64,000 nucleotides of DNA. It comes from UBA2040 sp041751955. Its GTDB lineage: Bacteria > Bacteroidota > Bacteroidia > Flavobacteriales_D > Crocinitomicaceae. Each line of letters starts with the position of its first letter. The first letter of the stretch is position 1. Location of the stretch: the NCBI GenBank assembly GCA_041751955.1, contig JBGSIB010000010.1:25663-89662 (forward strand), read 5' to 3'. The position numbers and the translations under genes were made by a program. Below, piece by piece: positions 42,252 through 51,907 of this stretch. The notes under the pieces were generated by a model that was not told the DNA's origin, did no database searches, and worked only from the letters and a program-made list of their open reading frames with translations.

Positions 42252-42785
42252 TTATTGCAAAAAAGCAAAATGCACCGCTCCATATTTTCTTTCAAAGTCA
42301 AAATGAGGGTGTTTGGATAAATCGGTTTGTTTGCCATGTTCAATGACAACTATGCCATCTTCATTCAATAAATTTCTTTCGAATATTAGATTCGCAATTT
42401 GTTCATGAATGGGCACGTCATATGGTGGATCGGCAAAAATAAAGTCGAATTTTAGATCTGTACGTTCTAAAAATTGGACCACATCGCTTTTCAATACGGT
42501 CAGCTCTTTTTCAATTTCTAATTGTTTTGCTAAACCTTGTAAAAACTTAACGCATTTGAAGCTTTGATCGACAGCCAAAACATGTGCAACATCCCCAGAG
42601 ACAAATTCTAAAGAAATATTGCCAGTTCCTGCACATAAATCGAGTATGCGTTTGTTCTCTAAATCAAAACGATTATCGATAATATTGAACAAAGCTTCTT
42701 TTGAAAAATTGGTAGTTGGTCGAGAATTGAATCCCTTGGGAACAGCTAATCTTCTTGATTTGAGTTTCCCTCTAATTATACGCAC
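42252..42785 (-). CDS. rsmD: 16S rRNA (guanine-N2) methyltransferase RsmD
   Basis: 177 residues starting with GTG at 42785. N-terminus MRIIRGKLKSRRLAVPKG and RPTTNFSKEALFNII are RsmD signatures. The SAM-binding motif ILDLCAGTGNISLEFV and the catalytic DPPY (FIFADPPYDVP, in place of NPPF/Y) follow. It methylates G966 of 16S rRNA (E. coli numbering). The start overlaps the end of the DUF3822 gene by 10 nt; coaD follows after 31 nt. rsmD-coaD pairing is widespread in bacteria, which supports both calls. Confidence 0.95.
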   Translation of the reverse strand: MRIIRGKLKSRRLAVPKGFNSRPTTNFSKEALFNIIDNRFDLENKRILDLCAGTGNISLEFVSGDVAHVLAVDQSFKCVKFLQGLAKQLEIEKELTVLKSDVVQFLERTDLKFDFIFADPPYDVPIHEQIANLIFERNLLNEDGIVVIEHGKQTDLSKHPHFDFERKYGAVHFAFLQ

Positions 42786-43540
42786 AGTGCTTGGTATTGG
42801 TGTAACAGATTGATTTCCATTACAGATTTTATATTTTTGAAAGAAGGAACTGTATCCAACAGATTTTTGATCAACTCGGCACTATGATTTTCTTCTAATA
42901 GAAACGGTACAATGCTAAGTGTTCCATTATCTTCTGACCATTTATTTTGTTGCAACAGATGCGCAACGTGATAAATGACATCTTCTATTGTCTCGTATTC
43001 AAAAGTGTTGTAATATTTCAATTCAGATTCCTTTACTGCGGCCAAAAGAAATTGAGTTTCTTGCAGTGAAAGAACAATTTTTAGTTTGTATTTGGGACCT
43101 TCCATCAAACCTCTAATAATGTGCGTGCCTTCGTGTTGCAACACCATTCTAGGAAAACGAGTTACAAAAAAAGATTTTACCCAAACAGGAATTTCATATA
43201 CATTTACCCCCGCCAATTCTGGCAGTCGATTGAAATCGATATCATTTTCGGGAGTTTCTGTACCGAAAGCTAATTCAAACACGGATTGTGCATTCGTCTC
43301 TGAAAAAATGGAGGAGGGAAGAACAGTCGTTTTTTCGCTAAACCATGAAAGCGAATAGTCGTCCCAATCCAAAACACGGAAATCCGTTTTGTTTAAAAAA
43401 ACATCCAATTGGTCTTTGTAACCGAAGTCTGATTTATCTTTAAAAGAAAAAAAGAATTGTTGTTCTTGCGTTTCGCCAACCATTCGTGTAAAACGAACCG
43501 CGTAGCGATTTATATCGACAACAAGCTGTATTTTAGACAT
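42776..43540 (-). CDS. DUF3822 family protein
   Basis: 254 residues, cytoplasmic. Two similar halves begin with LVVDINRYAVRFTRMVGETQ and YKLKIVLSLQETQFLLAAVK, and LSLQETQFLLAAVKESELKYYNTFEYETIED is split by a typical DUF3822 turn. The layout suggests an actin-like ATPase (ASKHA) fold as in type IV pilus protein PilM; this is inference. The family lies next to rsmD and coaD throughout Bacteroidota. The start directly abuts the stop of the upstream gene (no gap) and its end overlaps rsmD by 10 nt. Confidence 0.85.
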   Translation of the reverse strand: MSKIQLVVDINRYAVRFTRMVGETQEQQFFFSFKDKSDFGYKDQLDVFLNKTDFRVLDWDDYSLSWFSEKTTVLPSSIFSETNAQSVFELAFGTETPENDIDFNRLPELAGVNVYEIPVWVKSFFVTRFPRMVLQHEGTHIIRGLMEGPKYKLKIVLSLQETQFLLAAVKESELKYYNTFEYETIEDVIYHVAHLLQQNKWSEDNGTLSIVPFLLEENHSAELIKNLLDTVPSFKNIKSVMEINLLHQYQALCV

Positions 43541-44434
43541 TTAATTACTTTCCCAAGAACCTCCGACATCGTTAGTAGTAAGTGAACCGAAAGAAATTTC
43601 AATAGGATCTGTTCCTTCAAGTTTTGCGTACGGAAGTTTACCCCAAACTTTTATAGCTGGGTAACTTTGCTGACCTATTTTTACAGAATCCTTTGTTTGC
43701 ATGTTCCATTTTTTATTGGTAAACGGAATATAAGCTAGGGAGTCAACAGAGAATTTACCATATCCAGCCAATTCACGAGCTTCTCTATATGTTTTCGTAT
43801 TGAATTTTGATTCCATATAACTTTTCATCAAAGTATCTCTTTTGAATTCAGCTAAATCAGATGCAGGATTTGGCATTTTTGATAAAAGTAAAGCCTCCAT
43901 TTCCGTCATATTGACATCAATAGGACGATTATCACCGTATAGTTTCGCTCTTTCTTCTGGAGTAATTTTTCTATTCGGAATTACACCTACTTTGTTCACA
44001 TAGGGAACTTCACCATTTCTTATGAAATCAAGTAATTTATCCCATGTGTCAGCGTATTTGCCATTTTTATCAAGATAGGCTTTTTGCGCTTCCCGTATGT
44101 CCGATAAGTTGTAAGCTGCCTTTCCAAAAGACAATTCATATTGCTCATTGTGTTTTTTCGTTGAAACAACGGAAGCTGTCGAAAAATATAAAGTGATAAC
44201 CGCTCCAATAAATGCCAAACCTCCTAAAACCGTTAAAATTTTGGTTGAAATGGTGCCAGTACTATAGAGTAAAGTTAAAGCTCCAGCAACAAACATCATA
44301 ATCGTTGCGAGAATAAAAGATGCATCTTGTCTGTGCTCAGAAGCAAAATTGATATAGAGCATTGCAAGTGCCAATATTAAAAACAATACGGGAACTGAAT
44401 ATTTCTTAATGAGAAGAGAAAAATTGTTTGTCAT
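43541..44434 (-). CDS. Membrane protein of unknown function
   Basis: 297 residues. Three hydrophobic segments near the N-terminus (about residues 12-28, 38-58, 63-87) are followed by a ~205-residue soluble domain rich in charged residues. Its first part (FGKAAYNLSDIREAQKAYLD, NGKYADTWDKLLDFIRNGEV) looks like the helix and following loop of pilin-like or 'type II secretion G'-like proteins, but there is no prepilin peptidase site. It begins the DUF3822-rsmD-coaD cluster with its own -7 box at 44459-44466; the next gene starts at the very next base. A role linked to DUF3822 is possible. Confidence 0.75.
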   Translation of the reverse strand: MTNNFSLLIKKYSVPVLFLILALAMLYINFASEHRQDASFILATIMMFVAGALTLLYSTGTISTKILTVLGGLAFIGAVITLYFSTASVVSTKKHNEQYELSFGKAAYNLSDIREAQKAYLDKNGKYADTWDKLLDFIRNGEVPYVNKVGVIPNRKITPEERAKLYGDNRPIDVNMTEMEALLLSKMPNPASDLAEFKRDTLMKSYMESKFNTKTYREARELAGYGKFSVDSLAYIPFTNKKWNMQTKDSVKIGQQSYPAIKVWGKLPYAKLEGTDPIEISFGSLTTNDVGGSWESN

Positions 44435-44458
44435 TTTTTACTTATTTCGAATTCTAGA

Positions 44459-44466
44459 CAAAACTA
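44459..44466 (-). promoter_or_regulatory. -7 box TAGTTTTG of the DUF3822-rsmD-coaD cluster
   Basis: The reverse strand reads TAGTTTTG, a perfect TAnnTTTG box, 24 nt before the ATG at 44434. A TTTC 18 nt upstream is the only -33 candidate. Confidence 0.55.
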
Positions 44467-44547
44467 CAATTTTTTAGTTTCTATGAAAGGTCATTGAATA
44501 GTTTTTTTAAACCTTTTAATCAATACTCCTTACCTTCTAATTTCCCT

Positions 44548-44555
44548 TAACTTTG
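44548..44555 (+). promoter_or_regulatory. -7 box TAACTTTG of the RecD-like ATPase gene
   Basis: Perfect TAnnTTTG, 29 nt before the TTG start at 44585; the -33 region is only AT-rich. Confidence 0.55.
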
Positions 44556-44584
44556 AATTCATATATAAATCACACAGTTACCAT

Positions 44585-46009
44585 TTGGACAAGTCAACAT
44601 TTCGTGGCCTATTTTTAAAATATTTTGAGATGGAACTCACCTCCGAACAAGATCGTCTTTTGGCCAAATTGATTGACTTTTCATACGAGCATGAGAAAAT
44701 ATCTTTGTTTTTATTGAAAGGTTACGCAGGAACTGGTAAAACTTCTATGTTAGGCGCCTACGTGAAAGCCTTAAAAGAAGCCAAAGCAAGAGTAAAACTT
44801 CTTGCTCCCACAGGTCGAGCTGCTAAGGTTCTGTCTCAAAAATCAAATACTGTAGCGCTGACTATTCACAAAATGATTTATCGCAGATCGTTAAATGCTG
44901 ATGGCGCATATCGGGTTTCTATTTCACCGAATTTACATCGACATACCTTTTTTATAGTGGATGAAGCTTCCATGATTGGTGAGTTTGTACTTCAAAATGA
45001 TGGGGCTGTTAGTGGTCAAAATCTTTTGGATGATTTAATGGAGTATGTTTATTCTGGTATTGGATGTAAAATGATTCTTTTGGGTGATGATGGACAGCTA
45101 CCTCCTGTTGGATCTGAATTTTCACCGGCTTTGAACGGAGCGTTTCTTCAACAACATTATCCAAGACTGTTCATCAATGAGGTACGACTGACGCAGGTAG
45201 TGCGACATACGGAAGGTTCCAGCATCTTGTTCAATGCAACGAAACTTCGTTCGGCAGAAGAAGGAGAATTTCCGCAGTTTCATTTGGAATCTTTGGGAGA
45301 TTTGAGTCGTTTGCCTGGGGAAGATGTTCAGGATGTGATTGAACAATCTTATCAGCAGGTTGGGGTGGAAGAAACCATTATCATTACGCGGTCCAATAAA
45401 AGGGCGAATGCATATAACCAACAAATTAGAAGTCGTGTTTTTTGGTTTGAGGAGGAGCTTTGTTCGGGTGATTTACTGATGGCGGTGAAGAACAATTATT
45501 ATTGGTTATCTGATGAATCAAGCATGGGTTTTATTGCCAATGGTGAAATGCTCTTGGTCAGACGAGTTATAAGAACGGAGAAAATGTATGGTTTTCGTTT
45601 TGCGGAAGTTCGGGTTCGATTTATCGATTATCCAGAAGAAATGGAAAAGGATATTTTGGTATTGTTGGATACCCTTACTGTAGAAGGTCCAAATTTGCCA
45701 AGAGCCGATATGAAAAAACTCTTTTTTGAAATTGGGGAAGACTACAATGACGAAAAAAACAAACGAAAACGTTTCGAAAAAATATTAAAAAATCCTTATT
45801 TCAATGCTTTGCAAGTGAAGTATGCTTATGCTGTTACTTGTCACAAATCACAGGGTGGGCAGTGGGCTCATGTTTTTATCGATCAGGGTTATTTGACCGA
45901 AGAAATGCTAGATGAGTCTTATTTCCGATGGTTGTACACGGCTTTAACTCGGGGAACTGAGAAAGTCTATATGATGAATTTCAAAAATGAATTTTTTGCC
46001 GAAAGCTAA
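44585..46009 (+). CDS. RecD-like superfamily 1 helicase/ATPase
   Basis: 474 residues. Starts at TTG; an internal ATG (44630) would remove the first 15 residues, which similar proteins have. Motifs: Walker A LLKGYAGTGKTSMLGAYV near residue 44, motif Ia LLAPTGRAAKVL, motif II FFIVDEASMIGE, motif III MILLGDDGQLPPVGS, and the C-terminal UvrD-like part YAVTCHKSQGGQWAHVFI with YTALTRGTEKVYMM. These are the motifs of RecD/TraA-type 5'-3' DNA helicases. No RecB or RecC partner is nearby, so it acts alone or as a RecD2-like protein; it lacks the long RecD2 N-terminal domain. Convergent overlap of 4 nt with the next gene. Confidence 0.92.
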   Translation: MDKSTFRGLFLKYFEMELTSEQDRLLAKLIDFSYEHEKISLFLLKGYAGTGKTSMLGAYVKALKEAKARVKLLAPTGRAAKVLSQKSNTVALTIHKMIYRRSLNADGAYRVSISPNLHRHTFFIVDEASMIGEFVLQNDGAVSGQNLLDDLMEYVYSGIGCKMILLGDDGQLPPVGSEFSPALNGAFLQQHYPRLFINEVRLTQVVRHTEGSSILFNATKLRSAEEGEFPQFHLESLGDLSRLPGEDVQDVIEQSYQQVGVEETIIITRSNKRANAYNQQIRSRVFWFEEELCSGDLLMAVKNNYYWLSDESSMGFIANGEMLLVRRVIRTEKMYGFRFAEVRVRFIDYPEEMEKDILVLLDTLTVEGPNLPRADMKKLFFEIGEDYNDEKNKRKRFEKILKNPYFNALQVKYAYAVTCHKSQGGQWAHVFIDQGYLTEEMLDESYFRWLYTALTRGTEKVYMMNFKNEFFAES

Positions 46010-48285
46010 AGATTGGCTTTTATGGATGTGGTTCCTATACTTATCCTTGCTTTCGAAACCTCTTTATTAAAACGGTCAATTACAATTTTAGCTTCAGTTC
46101 GTGAAAGATATTGACCTGCGAGCGTATTCACCTCTTCTTTGAGTTGTTTTAGGATGGTTAAAGTTCTCATTGCACTCAATACCTCATTTTTTGACCAAGC
46201 ATTTTGCGCCATCTGATTGTTTATTTCTGGATTACTGACAGTAACATTAGACACTACAGGATCGGTAAAAGAATTTATTTCTAGCGTGATTTCTCTACCT
46301 AGATTGATGAAAACTTCTGAAAAGCGAAGCTGAAAATAAGAGCTGTCCATTTTACTCATGAGTCTTTCTTTATTAGTGTTTCCAGGGTAATTGCTTTCTT
46401 CTATTTGGGGAAAAGCTTTTACAACTTGCACACCATTCCATGAACCTATTCCATTTCCTCGAGCGATTACATTAAAGTCGACTTTCTTGTTGAGTAATCC
46501 TTCAAAAAACAAGCGCATAGCTACACTGTCTTCAATCGTCAACAAAGGTTGTTTAAGTTCGTAGCTATCTGATGCAAACAAGTCGTTTAATTTTAACTGA
46601 ACTCTCGCATCGTATTTAGGAACTGTTCCGGCAATATTGATATGCAACATCACTTCGTCTGCTAAGTCGGATAAACTGGAACCAGGGATAGCGAGCTGGC
46701 GAACCTCAAATGGAACGGTATCAGCAGAAGCAGCAAATACAAACTCTTGTGTATTGAGGTCGAAAGTGGTAGAGTCATCGAAAGTATAAAGTCCTTCTTT
46801 TACAGAGTAAGAGGCGGGGAATAGACCAAAATTTCGTTTGTAATGGTCTAGACGAAATTGATATTGAGCCATTAAGTCTTTTGCTTCTTCTTTTTGTGTT
46901 TCTAATTCTTTAATTTTTGCTTTATATGCTTCCCATTGCCCATACAAATTGACAATATTGTTTTGTGAAGATCGACGGTTCTTTTGGTTACTGTTGGTCG
47001 TCGGCTGATAATCCTTTAATGTAGTGCTCTTTTTTCTGTCCTTTTTTATCTTACGTGATGTTTTAGAACTTGTTTTTATAGGTGTGTAACCTAAATCTGA
47101 ATGAGATTTTTCTGATTTTTCAATTTTCATTTCAGTTTCATCCCTTTTTTTCTCGTTGTAAGCAATCCAATAATCGAAACCTTTTTTACCGTAAATCATT
47201 TCGTTCAATTTCCCTATTTTATCGAACTCCAAATCGTCAATTATCGTTTGAAAGGTGCCCGAGCCAACAAAAGCAGAATCAGGTGAAAGGAAACGAGTGC
47301 TACCAGAACCAAAAAGTCGATACGATTTTCCATTTTTTTCAATTACAACAGTTGTTTGTTTTTGATCATTGTATCCCCAAACATCGAAATGAACATTGGT
47401 CATTCTATTATTTCCAGCCGTAAAAAAATCATTTACCGTAATTTTTGCAGGTTCTATTTTGCTGGTAGTCTTGTTCTTTTTATCCGTTGTTTCAACAATC
47501 TTTAGCTGATAGGGAAAAAGACCCACAGCTTTTGGGAGTCCTTTGTTCCAGCGACCTTTTTCATCTTTTTCTCGTTCATTTAATAAGCCAGAAGTATTGC
47601 TTCCATCTCCGGCTGCCACCAATAGGTTTTTATAATAACTGGCTCTTCCACCAAGCGAAAGGAAAATTTCAAAAGATCGTTCCTCGACATAAGCATTGGT
47701 CGCGTAATTGATAGCGTTGAGTACCATAAGTATATCGTTTTGATCCAAATAGCGGAAAGATTCTAGCAAAGCAATTTTATCTTCCAAAGACAAACTTGGA
47801 TTGAAAATATTGTCGAATTTTGGGTGTAATACCGAGCTGTCTCCCTTCAATTTAAAAGCATTCGAAGGAAGATGTCCAATCAAAAGATTTTCAAAAGTGT
47901 TGTATTCTTCTAACAAATGAAGCGACTGTTTATCTTCTTTTTTTCGTTTTTCGAGTAAAGCTTTGTTCAGTTCCCAAATGGCCATTTTATTGGATGCTTC
48001 TGCAATAAGTCCAACAGGAGATTTCGCAATTTCTTGCGAACGAATAATCAACTTTTCAGGATTCGTAATGATAATTTGTTCTATCGAATCGTAATGAATT
48101 TCTCCATTAAGATGTTTTATTTCAGGACCAGTATAATCAAAAAAACGACCGATGTTTTGATCCAGAATGGGGCTTCTTTTCACAATGTGATACAGATATG
48201 CGCGCTCTTCAGGGTGCAAGAGTGGATAATCCTGAGCGAAGAAATTAAAGGGCAGGAGAAGGTAAAAGAATATCAGTAATTTCAT
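46006..48285 (-). CDS. Large exported protein of unknown function
   Basis: 759 residues from the ATG at 48285, which starts a clean signal peptide (MKLLIFFYLLLPFNFFAQ); an upstream in-frame start would place 27 odd residues before it. The N-terminal third is mostly helical; the middle has a basic Ser/Thr/Lys-rich linker (about residues 420-480, TSSKTSRKIKKDRKKS) and then a short coiled coil (YKAKIKELETQKEEAKDLMA). The C-terminal ~250 residues are mixed beta/helix (LALNAINYA-type earlier; FNVIARGNGIGSWNGVQVVK later). There is no T9SS sorting domain and no membrane helix, so it is likely periplasmic. No family is recognised. Confidence 0.75.
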   Translation of the reverse strand: MKLLIFFYLLLPFNFFAQDYPLLHPEERAYLYHIVKRSPILDQNIGRFFDYTGPEIKHLNGEIHYDSIEQIIITNPEKLIIRSQEIAKSPVGLIAEASNKMAIWELNKALLEKRKKEDKQSLHLLEEYNTFENLLIGHLPSNAFKLKGDSSVLHPKFDNIFNPSLSLEDKIALLESFRYLDQNDILMVLNAINYATNAYVEERSFEIFLSLGGRASYYKNLLVAAGDGSNTSGLLNEREKDEKGRWNKGLPKAVGLFPYQLKIVETTDKKNKTTSKIEPAKITVNDFFTAGNNRMTNVHFDVWGYNDQKQTTVVIEKNGKSYRLFGSGSTRFLSPDSAFVGSGTFQTIIDDLEFDKIGKLNEMIYGKKGFDYWIAYNEKKRDETEMKIEKSEKSHSDLGYTPIKTSSKTSRKIKKDRKKSTTLKDYQPTTNSNQKNRRSSQNNIVNLYGQWEAYKAKIKELETQKEEAKDLMAQYQFRLDHYKRNFGLFPASYSVKEGLYTFDDSTTFDLNTQEFVFAASADTVPFEVRQLAIPGSSLSDLADEVMLHINIAGTVPKYDARVQLKLNDLFASDSYELKQPLLTIEDSVAMRLFFEGLLNKKVDFNVIARGNGIGSWNGVQVVKAFPQIEESNYPGNTNKERLMSKMDSSYFQLRFSEVFINLGREITLEINSFTDPVVSNVTVSNPEINNQMAQNAWSKNEVLSAMRTLTILKQLKEEVNTLAGQYLSRTEAKIVIDRFNKEVSKARISIGTTSIKANL

Positions 48286-48345
48286 TCTATTCGACGGTTT
48301 AATAGTAATCACATAAGTCATGACTAGAGTAAAACTAACAAAAGA

Positions 48346-48377
48346 AAAAATCCGCTCTGCAAGCAAAACGGATTTTT
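48346..48377 (-). terminator. Intrinsic terminator after the T9SS cargo gene
   Basis: AAAAATCCG (48346-48354) pairs with CGGATTTTT (48369-48377); on the reverse strand it lies 23 nt after the stop at 48400 and ends in a run of T. Confidence 0.88.
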
Positions 48378-48399
48378 AATAAAAAGGTTTTGAACAAAT

Positions 48400-49431
48400 T
48401 TATTCAACTACCAAAGTTTGGGTTTGAATTGATTGTCCTGTTGTTACATGTAAAATGTATAGGCCAGTTGAGATATCCGAAAGATCAAAGAGATGCTTTT
48501 GAATTCTGTTCAAAACAGACTCACGTCCCGAAATGTCAATTAAAACTACCACTGATTCAACTGAAGTTCCTTGAATGTTAACTTGATTATCTGCTGGATT
48601 TGGGTAAACAATCAATCTGTTTTTTTCAATTTCAGACAAAGACACATTTGCAGAACTTGCAACTTGCGAAAGAACTACACTTTGACTTATCAATGGGTCG
48701 GGAAACGCAGATACAACTTTTGCCGTCATGTGTAAAAAAACAGGCAAGTGTGCTGTGCTGCTCAAATCATAGTATTCGTATTGCGAACGAATCACTTTAC
48801 AATTTCCTATAAAAGGTACCGTTGTATTCGCAGTGTCTTGAATATGAAAACGGGAAATATTAGCTAAAGTCGAACCATCAGGTTGAATTAAGGTTCCGAT
48901 GCCATCGTAACTAGCGAAAGACAATCCATCGAGGCTCGGACTCAAAGGAATACTGTTGTATGTAAAATATAAATTTCCAACAAAGCTATCTGTTAAAGTT
49001 GTCGGCATGTAAACAGGATAATTCATCAATTCTTGTTCGTTGCTTCCAAAAATAGCTTTCACTACCCCAAGCTCTGTATTCTCTAATATATAACCATTCG
49101 AAACGCGTGAAGTAGGTGTTGTTGTCAAGAAAGTATAGGTAAAATCATCAATGTGAGTTGCAGCGGTGGATGAAGCGTAATCGCTCGAATAAGCTGTTAA
49201 TGCAGGATCTTCAACCGTAATATTCTTGACAATTCCAGGATAGCCAGCTATTGTACCATAGTCCCAAGTAACTCCCGACCCAGTAAGGCTTGCATAGTTT
49301 GTCGCGAATGAATCACAGACATAAAGCACTTTTGTTTCACCTACAACGGGCTCATTTGCCTGCGTAAAAGTTTGAGAAAAAGAAAATGTAGCACTTATAA
49401 TGGCTAAAATTCCGAGTATGTTTTTAATCAT
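48400..49431 (-). CDS. T9SS type A sorting-domain protein
   Basis: 343 residues. Signal peptide at the N-terminus (MIKNILGILAIISATFSFSQ). A ~240-residue beta-rich body with no known family follows (TGSGVTWDYGTIAGYPGIVK). The C-terminal ~75 residues are a T9SS sorting domain: RLIVYPNPADNQVNIQG, VVLIDISGRESVLN, LFDLSDISTGLYILHV, ending in TLVVE. The domain directs transport across the outer membrane and is then removed. A perfect -7 box lies upstream in the gap shared with the divergent RND exporter, and a terminator lies downstream. Confidence 0.92.
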   Translation of the reverse strand: MIKNILGILAIISATFSFSQTFTQANEPVVGETKVLYVCDSFATNYASLTGSGVTWDYGTIAGYPGIVKNITVEDPALTAYSSDYASSTAATHIDDFTYTFLTTTPTSRVSNGYILENTELGVVKAIFGSNEQELMNYPVYMPTTLTDSFVGNLYFTYNSIPLSPSLDGLSFASYDGIGTLIQPDGSTLANISRFHIQDTANTTVPFIGNCKVIRSQYEYYDLSSTAHLPVFLHMTAKVVSAFPDPLISQSVVLSQVASSANVSLSEIEKNRLIVYPNPADNQVNIQGTSVESVVVLIDISGRESVLNRIQKHLFDLSDISTGLYILHVTTGQSIQTQTLVVE

Positions 49432-49451
49432 AGGATTTCAATTTATTTGCG

Positions 49452-49459
49452 CAAAATTA
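49452..49459 (-). promoter_or_regulatory. -7 box TAATTTTG of the T9SS cargo gene
   Basis: The reverse strand reads TAATTTTG, 20 nt before the ATG at 49431. It lies back to back with the promoter of the RND gene. Confidence 0.55.
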
Positions 49460-49499
49460 AGGAATAAAAAACAACTCATAAAACTTGTTTGTGGCGAAC

Positions 49500-49529
49500 T
49501 TGTTTAGGTTATGTTTTTACTTAATTTCG
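49500..49529 (+). promoter_or_regulatory. RND exporter promoter, TTG-N19-TAATTTCG
   Basis: TTG (49500-49502), 19 nt, then TAATTTCG (49522-49529), 7 of 8 bases of the -7 consensus; the ATG is 34 nt further on. Confidence 0.6.
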
Positions 49530-49563
49530 TGTTGTTTATTATCCGTAAAGACAGAACGTATTT

Positions 49564-51876
49564 ATGTTAGAAAAGGTTGGAGAACAGAAATTCAGGGTGC
49601 TAATAAAAGTAGCACTTGCAGCATTAATTATTCTTTGTTTTGTTTTTGGTTATGGCGTTAAGTTACTCCAACTCGATTATGATTTTGAGAAATTTTTCCC
49701 TTTGAATGATAAAGAGACAGATTTTTTCATCGATCATCGAGCAAAATTCGAATCTGATAATGATTTCCTGTTAATTGCCATTGAGAATGAACCAAATGTT
49801 TTTCAGCTTGATTTTCTCAATAAAGTGCAAAAGCTACAGCGCAAAATTGATAAAGTTCATAATGTTCAATTTACCAGAAGTATAGTCAGCGAGAAAGAAA
49901 TATTTGTCGATGCATTGGGAAGCCCTTTTTATCGTCCTTATATCAGCTTCCAAAAAGACAAATTAAAAAAGGATGAACATGATCTCATGGAAAATGAGGA
50001 AATGGTAAATACCTTAATTGCAAAGGATAAAAAATCCTTGTGCATTTTTGTTCGTCATCAAGATTTTTTGGGTAAAAGTGCCAGCGATACGATTGTTCAG
50101 GATGTGGAACAATTGTGCAATCAATTTAATTTTCAGAAGGTAAGAATTGCAGGAAGAACAATTGGTCAGAAGTTTTATATTGACAAAATGGGATTTGAGA
50201 TGGCCTTATTTATGGCGCTCAGTTATATTTTGGTCCTTTTGTTTCTATTCATTGCTTTTCGTTCTTTATGGGGAGTTTTGATGCCTCAATTGGTCATTTT
50301 AGGTACCCTTTTTTGGGTTGTAGGATTCATAGGTTTGTATGGTGAACCAGTTAGCATAGTCATGTCTGTTTTACCTTGTATCGTTTTTGTGGTAGCCATG
50401 TCAGATGTTATTCATTTATTATCTAGATATTTAGATGCATTTCGGACTGGAATTGGGAAATATGAAAGTATAAAATTAACGATCAAAGAAGTTGGAATGG
50501 CAACCTTTCTTACTTCTTTGACCACAGCCATTGGTTTCTTCAGCCTCATCTTTATTAGTGTTCAACCAATACAAGTTTTTGGCGCCATTGCTGGATTTGG
50601 AGTTTTGATAGCCTTTGTGCTTACATTTGTTTTATTGCCAATCATTATCTATTTGGCTCCCAATCCAAAATATCTTGAAAAAACAAATAGCGATCCTTTC
50701 TGGAAGAAAAAGTTGAGCTCCTGGTTTCTTGCAATTTTGAAAAAACCCAAGCGTGTACTTATTCTTACAGGCACTTTTACAGCCGTCTGTTTGATTGGAG
50801 CTTTGCGTTTGGAAGCCAATAATTTCTTGATGGACGAAATCTCTCAGAAAGAACCAATTAAGCAGGATTTTAATTTCTTGGACGAACATTACGGTGGGAT
50901 TCGACCATTTGAATTAGCTATCAACCTAAAGGATACTTCCAAAACTTTTTGGGATGAGGATGTGCTTTTGGAAATAGAAAAGGTAGAAAATTACCTAGAG
51001 AAAGATTATGGTGCTGGTGTTCGCAGTTCCATCGTCAAAGTGGTTAAGATTTTGAACAGAAGTCATCATGCCGGTGTCATCAGCTATTATTCTATTCCTA
51101 GCAGCGAGCGAAAACTGAAAAAGTTCAAAAATTTAGCCTACAAAGCAGGAGGAGGAGCATTGAAAAAAGTCATTATTGACTCTGCTGAAACAACTTCTCG
51201 TATTAGCGGAAATATGCCTGATTGGGGCAACAAGGTGATAACAAAAAAGAATATTGCATTCAAAAACTTTTTAGAGAAGGAACTCAAGTCTAAGATACTT
51301 TCTTTTCAATTGACAGGAACTGCTCATTTATTAGACAAAAACATCAGTTATTTGTCTTTGAGTTTAATCAAAGGGATTTCCTTGTCTGTGCTGCTTGTTG
51401 CTTTAATCATGGGGCTCTTGTATCGATCCCTATCCATGGTAATTATTAGTATTATTCCAAATCTAATTCCCATACTATTTGTCGCGGCGGTGATGGGTTA
51501 TTTCAATATCAACCTCAAAACGAGTACAGCTATCGTATTTACAATTGCTTTTGGAATTGCAGTAGACGATACAATACATTACCTCGGTAAATTCAAATAC
51601 GAATTAATCAAAGGTAGGTCAAAGCTGTATGCATTAAAACGAGCCTATTTAACTACTGGCAAAGCCATGATTATTACGACATTTATTCTCTGTGCTGGAT
51701 TCATTTTGTTGATTATGTCCTCCTTTTTAGGAACTGCGATTATGGGACTTTTATTGTGCTTGACATTATTTCTGGCAGTTGTAGTCGATTTGACCTTATT
51801 GCCTGTTTTACTCTTGCTTTTTTACAAGGTGCCCATGAAAAAACATTCCGCGATACAAGTAGATGAGAATTCGTAA
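49564..51876 (+). CDS. RND/MMPL-superfamily exporter
   Basis: 770 residues with two-fold RND symmetry: a first membrane helix (~13-32), a periplasmic loop (~33-210) and five further helices (~213-370), then the same again (helix ~398-415, loop ~420-610, helices ~615-755). SVLPCIVFVVAMSDVIHLLS and IVFTIAFGIAVDDTIHYLGK carry the acidic residues of the proton-relay helices. The size suits the 'predicted exporter' group (hydrophobic lipids, hopanoids or sterol-like compounds), smaller than AcrB-type pumps. Substrate unknown. It is followed 31 nt downstream by nhaC. Confidence 0.92.
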   Translation: MLEKVGEQKFRVLIKVALAALIILCFVFGYGVKLLQLDYDFEKFFPLNDKETDFFIDHRAKFESDNDFLLIAIENEPNVFQLDFLNKVQKLQRKIDKVHNVQFTRSIVSEKEIFVDALGSPFYRPYISFQKDKLKKDEHDLMENEEMVNTLIAKDKKSLCIFVRHQDFLGKSASDTIVQDVEQLCNQFNFQKVRIAGRTIGQKFYIDKMGFEMALFMALSYILVLLFLFIAFRSLWGVLMPQLVILGTLFWVVGFIGLYGEPVSIVMSVLPCIVFVVAMSDVIHLLSRYLDAFRTGIGKYESIKLTIKEVGMATFLTSLTTAIGFFSLIFISVQPIQVFGAIAGFGVLIAFVLTFVLLPIIIYLAPNPKYLEKTNSDPFWKKKLSSWFLAILKKPKRVLILTGTFTAVCLIGALRLEANNFLMDEISQKEPIKQDFNFLDEHYGGIRPFELAINLKDTSKTFWDEDVLLEIEKVENYLEKDYGAGVRSSIVKVVKILNRSHHAGVISYYSIPSSERKLKKFKNLAYKAGGGALKKVIIDSAETTSRISGNMPDWGNKVITKKNIAFKNFLEKELKSKILSFQLTGTAHLLDKNISYLSLSLIKGISLSVLLVALIMGLLYRSLSMVIISIIPNLIPILFVAAVMGYFNINLKTSTAIVFTIAFGIAVDDTIHYLGKFKYELIKGRSKLYALKRAYLTTGKAMIITTFILCAGFILLIMSSFLGTAIMGLLLCLTLFLAVVVDLTLLPVLLLLFYKVPMKKHSAIQVDENS

Positions 51877-51907
51877 AGATTTCTATCTTTAGGCGTAAAA
51901 CTTTCTT

